Source: Byssochlamys sp. IMV 00236 | Lineage: Eukaryota; Ascomycota; Eurotiomycetes; Eurotiales; Thermoascaceae | Assembly: GCA_001931875.2 (NCBI GenBank) | Contig: MSJH02000056.1 | Location: forward strand, 1-22,645 | Length of the DNA: 22,645 nt | Direction: 5' to 3' | Shown here: positions 19,224 to 22,645 of the stretch, in pieces | How the letters are laid out: every line of letters begins with the position of its first letter | Numbering within the stretch: the first letter of the stretch is position 1 | Notes under the pieces: model-generated | The model's input: the letters and a program-made list of their open reading frames with translations, nothing else | Told to the model about the DNA's origin: nothing | Databases searched by the model: none | Translations under genes and position numbers: made by a program

Positions 19224-20451
19224 CTATTTTTCCTCTTCATATTCTGCCAAGAATGCTGCCAAGCCTTCTGGTAAGGCATAATCCAGCTTCTTTTCGTCTA
19301 CTAAGGATTGTGCTTCTTTAATCAACTTGACAGCTCGTTCATAAATTTGGTTCTGATCTTCTTCATTCAAGACCAAATTTCCTTCATTCACATAAACTTC
19401 GGCCAAATCGGTGAGTATCTGTGGGGTGAGTTTATCTGACTTCACAAGCTCTGTATGTGCTGCTTCAAGGTGCTTTTTACTTTCCAGAATAGCTTGATAA
19501 GCATTTTCTTCTTCTTTGCTCAATTCAGTCTTTTCCTCTTCTTCTTCTTCTTCATCTTCCTCAACGTTATCCAGCCAGTAATGGGCAACTTGCAACTTGC
19601 ATAAGCCAAGCACAGATAACGCCTGGGTATTGGTAGGTTCATCTAGTGTGTTTCTGATTAGATTTTGCTCTTTTTCCTTTCTCTCTTGTCGATCTTACCT
19701 TTCAAAATTTGTTCAAGCGTCTTCTCGGCCCACGTTATGAACTTGTCACGAGATTCAAGAGTTGTGTATAAGGAACCGTGATTTTGAGCAATATCAGCAA
19801 GTTCAATGATCACCTTGGAAGATAGTTTGGATTCACTGATTGCTTTATCCACAGCGGATAGAGCGCGTATAGCCAATTCAGGAACGTTATCATCTGTCAT
19901 TTGACTGGAAGCTTTAGCAAACCAGACCTTTGCAAGAGCCACATTGACCTTGCTGACCAGTTCAGCATTGTCTTCTTTTTCCAAGTGCTCTAAACTGTCA
20001 TTTAATCTTTCCTCTGCAGCATCCAAATAGGGCTCAAAATCTTCATCTTCTATCAAACGACCCAATTCATACAGAGCAACACCATAGTTGTAATAAAAAC
20101 TGGCAGGCAGAGGGTTTTCAGAGTCCCAGTTACGGAGAATACGATCGGATTCATGAATCGTTCCGCGAAGTAAAGGTAAAGCTTCAGAAGAGTCAGACTC
20201 TAACATAGTGTAAGTGAACACACTTGCATTCAACAAAAAGTCTTACCGAGTTTATCTAAAGCGCTTTCCAAAAGAGCGGCTGTCTCTCCAAGTTCGTCAC
20301 CTTCTTCCACCTCTTTGTCGATAACAACAGTTTGAGCATTCTCGGGGATCTCAGTTGGTTGAGTAGTTGAGTCATTGTTGTTCTTTGGCTTTTTGGATTT
20401 AGCTAATGCGCTACCTTTCAAGCCTCTGGGTCTCTTCTTTTCAGCTGTCAT
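19224..20451 (-). CDS. ETT1/NRO1-family protein (enhancer of translation termination)
   Basis: Three exons (20451-20247, 20199-19699, 19642-19224) with 47- and 56-bp introns give 374 residues. The N-terminus is basic and nuclear-targeting in character (KKRPRGLKGSALAKSKKPK). The rest is a TPR-like helical repeat protein with LLRGTIHESDRILRN, FYYNYGVALYELGRLI and LGLCKLQVAHYWLDN, followed by a long acidic Glu stretch (residues about 250-265). This order fits the fungal ETT1/NRO1 family: Ett1 aids translation termination in budding yeast with the Tpa1 hydroxylase, and Nro1 controls the Ofd1 hydroxylase in fission yeast oxygen sensing. Which role applies here cannot be told from the sequence. The assignment rests on overall pattern rather than a catalytic motif, since the family has none. 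Confidence 0.8.
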
Positions 20452-21211
20452 GGTGATGAATCTAATAAAAGAGAGAGAGAGAAAAAAAAATTATGAGCTG
20501 ACAGAACCTGTCAAAAAAAAAAAAAAAAAAAAAAAAAAAAGAATCGGAGTGACTTTTATGCTTAGCTTTTATGGGCGAATGCCGAATATTAAAGGAGACT
20601 GCAATGACTTACATGTTAGATTGTCATATAAGGGCATGTTTGAATAAAGCTTCATTGATATACAAACAAACTTTGAGTAAACTCGATTTATATCGAAAAA
20701 AAAAGGATCTACCTTGATGGACACACTTAACAATGGTGTTTAATAAAGTTCTTGATCTATTTGCTTTTGTTTAGTGTGATATTGTCAAATAAATATCTTT
20801 ATCTCGGAAATATAAGAATACGACAAGATGTAAGAAGTCTTTTTATGAAAAGAGAGAGAGATTCATGAGAAAAATAAAGTTGATCTCTATATTGCAAGAA
20901 CAAATGCTGTCAACTAAATTATATCTTATGAACTGTATTAATATGGCGCATCATCAACTACTATGAATCAGCGTTGTGGGCTTAATACGAAGTATTATGT
21001 TAATATCGAATAGAAAGGATGACTTTGGCTTATGTACGATATATATTGATTATATGTGAAAGAGCGCAATCTTCCTTAAAATAAAAGTAAAAATGCGACA
21101 TTTAGGCTTTTAAACGAACCTTGAACCCTTCAAGGTTTATTAACCCATATTATGGCAGTAACCATGCCAATGAGTCAGCATACTACATGTTTATAGGGAA
21201 ATCATACGTAC
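20452..21211. other. Gap upstream of the ETT1-like gene
   Basis: This 760-bp gap holds the ETT1-like promoter, a GA repeat at 20470-20482, an A28 tract, and AT-rich DNA with plus-strand AATAAA motifs near 20643 and 20742 that no upstream plus-strand gene explains. Beyond 21100 it may hold the continuation of the remnant at 21212-21412, after its donor-like GTACGT, but I cannot follow a frame there. Confidence 0.45.
20513..20540 (+). repeat. A28 homopolymer
   Basis: Twenty-eight consecutive A about 60 bp upstream of the ETT1-like start (a T tract on its coding strand). Such tracts are common nucleosome-excluding promoter elements in fungi. Confidence 0.9.
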
Positions 21212-21412
21212 CAGAAAGTAAGATGTTGCCTTCAAGGCCGGCCGGAAGGTTGTTGTAGAGATCTTCAAAAACACCAGTAGCACTATGGGAAATCTTTTCG
21301 CCAAAAGTGTAATGTCCAGTAATTTGACGCTGGGTTGGCCATAGTTATTTTCTTTGTTGTCCAGTAACTTGATGGTGAATGGGCCATAGTTTTTCGTAAA
21401 TGGAGCTGGGAT
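21212..21412 (-). pseudogene. Broken coding remnant of unknown family with in-frame tandem repeat
   Basis: On the minus strand a frame opens after a TAA (21415-21413) and reads IPAPFTKNYGPFTIKLLDNK, then a second repeat unit with NYGQPSVKLLDIT. Immediately after, the protein-like frame shifts by one and continues as GEKISHSATGVFEDLYNN up to a strong donor-like GTACGT at 21211. The shift lies at a T4 run (on the minus strand); one more T would restore a single frame. No start codon or upstream exon is visible, and a plus-strand gene begins only 55 bp away. It is either a decayed 3' fragment or an assembly-damaged exon. I do not recognise the family. Confidence 0.4.
21308..21391 (-). repeat. 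Diverged tandem repeat, 45-bp unit
   Basis: Two units (21391-21347 and 21346-about 21308) both start AACTATGGCC and share a TTACTGGACA block at the same offset. The 45-bp spacing is 15 codons, and the shared Lys-Leu-Leu-Asp is kept with a synonymous Lys codon change, as expected if the repeat was once translated in this frame. Confidence 0.6.
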
Positions 21413-21467
21413 TTAATTTTAATTGTATTTTGAGACAGCAACGATTGACTCAATTTCATTTTTTTAC

Positions 21468-22593
21468 ATGTTTCCTACTTCTACTTTATCCCAGCATACA
21501 TTAGAAAGCGTAGTTTTTCTTATCCAACAGCTCACAACTACAGTTAGCTATGGCTTCAACTATATTAGAACTACCCTCAACGCAGTAGTTGAAGAGAATA
21601 GAATCTTGAAAGCTAAAATTGAGACTTTGCAAGCTGATGTTAACATCTTGAAAGAAGAAGCTAAGGCACTAAAGTCTTCTAATAGCTTTACTAACCCTGA
21701 CGCTTCATTTGCAATTGCTACTATTTCTGGGCTTTTTGCAACCAACTTTTACCCAGAACGCAAAAAGCTAGCACCAAGAGCAAAGAATACTCGTTCTGGC
21801 CGCACGGATCGCTCTGCTCCTTTTTCCTGGAAGCACTTCAGGAAGCTTATCGATGAAGTGCGCGGATCCGAGTATGAACAGTTGAATGATGATTTTTTTC
21901 ATGCTTGCAAACTGAATGTGTCATCACACCTTGTCAAAGCAGTCATTGATGATACCAAAAGACAACATGGTATCTCAAGCGAGACTGCCTAGGCAGGTAT
22001 TCCTGGTGATGCTCAGCTGTATGCAATTGAAAGTCTTGAGACTAAGGCAGCGCCTTATATTCCTCTCCACGCTTGTGTTGGCTCTTGGGGGCAAGCATGC
22101 TTCTCGAGTATTACTGGAGCTACATCCGTAGATCGAGCAAGATGCAGTTTACTGTTAATGGTAGCAAAGGTATGATTATCATTTTGCTTTAGTTTTTACT
22201 TACTAATGGTTTCTTTAGAAGCTCAAGCTGTAAGCCAAGTAGTCGAAGACTCTACCGACGAGCCGCGTATGACGGCCACTGAGTCTGTCCAGTAAGTGTT
22301 GTCAAAAGGCTAATATAATATTTGGTGCAAGTATGCCAATAAGTTATTAATAGTTGGAATAATGCCGAGGAAGAACTGGCATTTAATATTGATGTTAGTA
22401 CTGAGTGCACTATCACTGGCCATCCCAAACAATTGCTTAGAAACAGATTGGTCGATAAAAGTAAGGTTGCTTTATTCGCTTTTAATGATAAACTAATCGT
22501 ATATGTAGGCAAGCACAAGGCATCAGCTAAAAGAAAAAGGCTACTCCTGAGGAAGAAGAGAATGACCAAAACGAAGAAGAATACGATGAATAA
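21468..22593 (+). pseudogene. Coiled-coil protein gene of unknown family with three lesions
   Basis: The first frame runs from the ATG at 21468 to a TAG at 21990-21992 (174 codons). It contains a heptad stretch VVEENRILKAKIETLQADV, a basic segment KKLAPRAKNTRSGRTDR and FSWKHFRKLIDEVRGSEYEQ. Protein-like sequence continues in the same frame after the TAG (AGIPGDAQLYAIESLET), then shifts at a G5 run (22087-22091) into MLLEYYWSYIRRSSKMQFT. Three canonical introns follow (22170-22218, 22292-22353, 22461-22508), two with a clear branch-point-like CTAAT. A second shift at an A5 run (22534-22538) leads into an acidic tail ending at TAA 22593. With one extra base at each run the exons total 969 bp, exactly 323 codons. 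I do not recognise the family. It is either a young pseudogene or a live gene with sequence errors near a contig end. Confidence 0.6.
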
Positions 22594-22609
22594 GACTCAA
22601 GATTTTGTC

Positions 22610-22614
<5 letters not shown>

Positions 22615-22645
<31 letters not shown>
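22615..22645 (+). repeat. T31 tract at the window end
   Basis: Thirty-one T run to the last base. It may mark a contig edge caused by a homopolymer; the window cannot show which. Confidence 0.85.

Noticed and set aside
21120..21180. HWHG-like minus-strand peptide suggesting a multicopper oxidase
   Set aside because: It is only a few residues long, near stops and without any other copper-site motif; most likely chance.

Overview
The window looks like nuclear DNA of a filamentous fungus, most likely an early-diverging (Mucoromycota/Mucorales-type) species. The reasons are AT-rich DNA, genes split by many very short GT-AG introns (mostly 47-63 bp) and the protein families present. The taxonomic call is inference; no rRNA or other marker gene is present. 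All exon models were built by hand from reading frame, splice sites and protein-family conservation. No tRNA, rRNA or CRISPR array was found.

Layout. 1-1307 (minus): the N-terminal part of a Helitron protein is followed in the same frame by the C-terminal RuvC/zinc-ribbon part of a Fanzor (eukaryotic TnpB-like) nuclease. Only one TGA separates them, and a candidate 39-bp intron would remove it. 1586-3782 (minus): NADPH-cytochrome P450 reductase, 3 exons. 4406-4882 (minus): a small 3-exon GAT-domain-like protein. 5541-6196: a previously unlabelled element with about 36-bp terminal inverted repeats, TA at both edges, nested inner repeats and a small possible spliced gene inside. 6515-9649 (plus): a 1044-aa low-complexity protein with a coiled coil and a degenerate C-terminal WW module. 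9930-13448 (minus): a five-exon, 1100-aa Cid1-type terminal nucleotidyltransferase. 13709-15303 (minus): a bHLH-leucine zipper transcription factor rich in R-[RK]-x-S sites. 16137-18986 (minus): a seven-exon M13 (neprilysin-like) membrane metallopeptidase. 19224-20451 (minus): an ETT1/NRO1-family protein. 21212-21412 (minus): a coding remnant with a 15-codon tandem repeat. 21468-22593 (plus): a coiled-coil gene of unknown family with one nonsense codon and two apparent -1 homopolymer shifts. The window ends in a T31 tract that may be a contig edge.

The middle (1586-4882 and 6515-20451) is ordinary host gene space with intact genes and no sign of a shared pathway: electron transfer to P450s, trafficking, RNA tailing, transcription, peptide processing and translation termination. 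The unusual material sits at both ends and in the 5.5-6.2 kb gap, where mobile or decaying DNA is concentrated. The best candidate for something new is the Helitron-Fanzor chimera at the left end.
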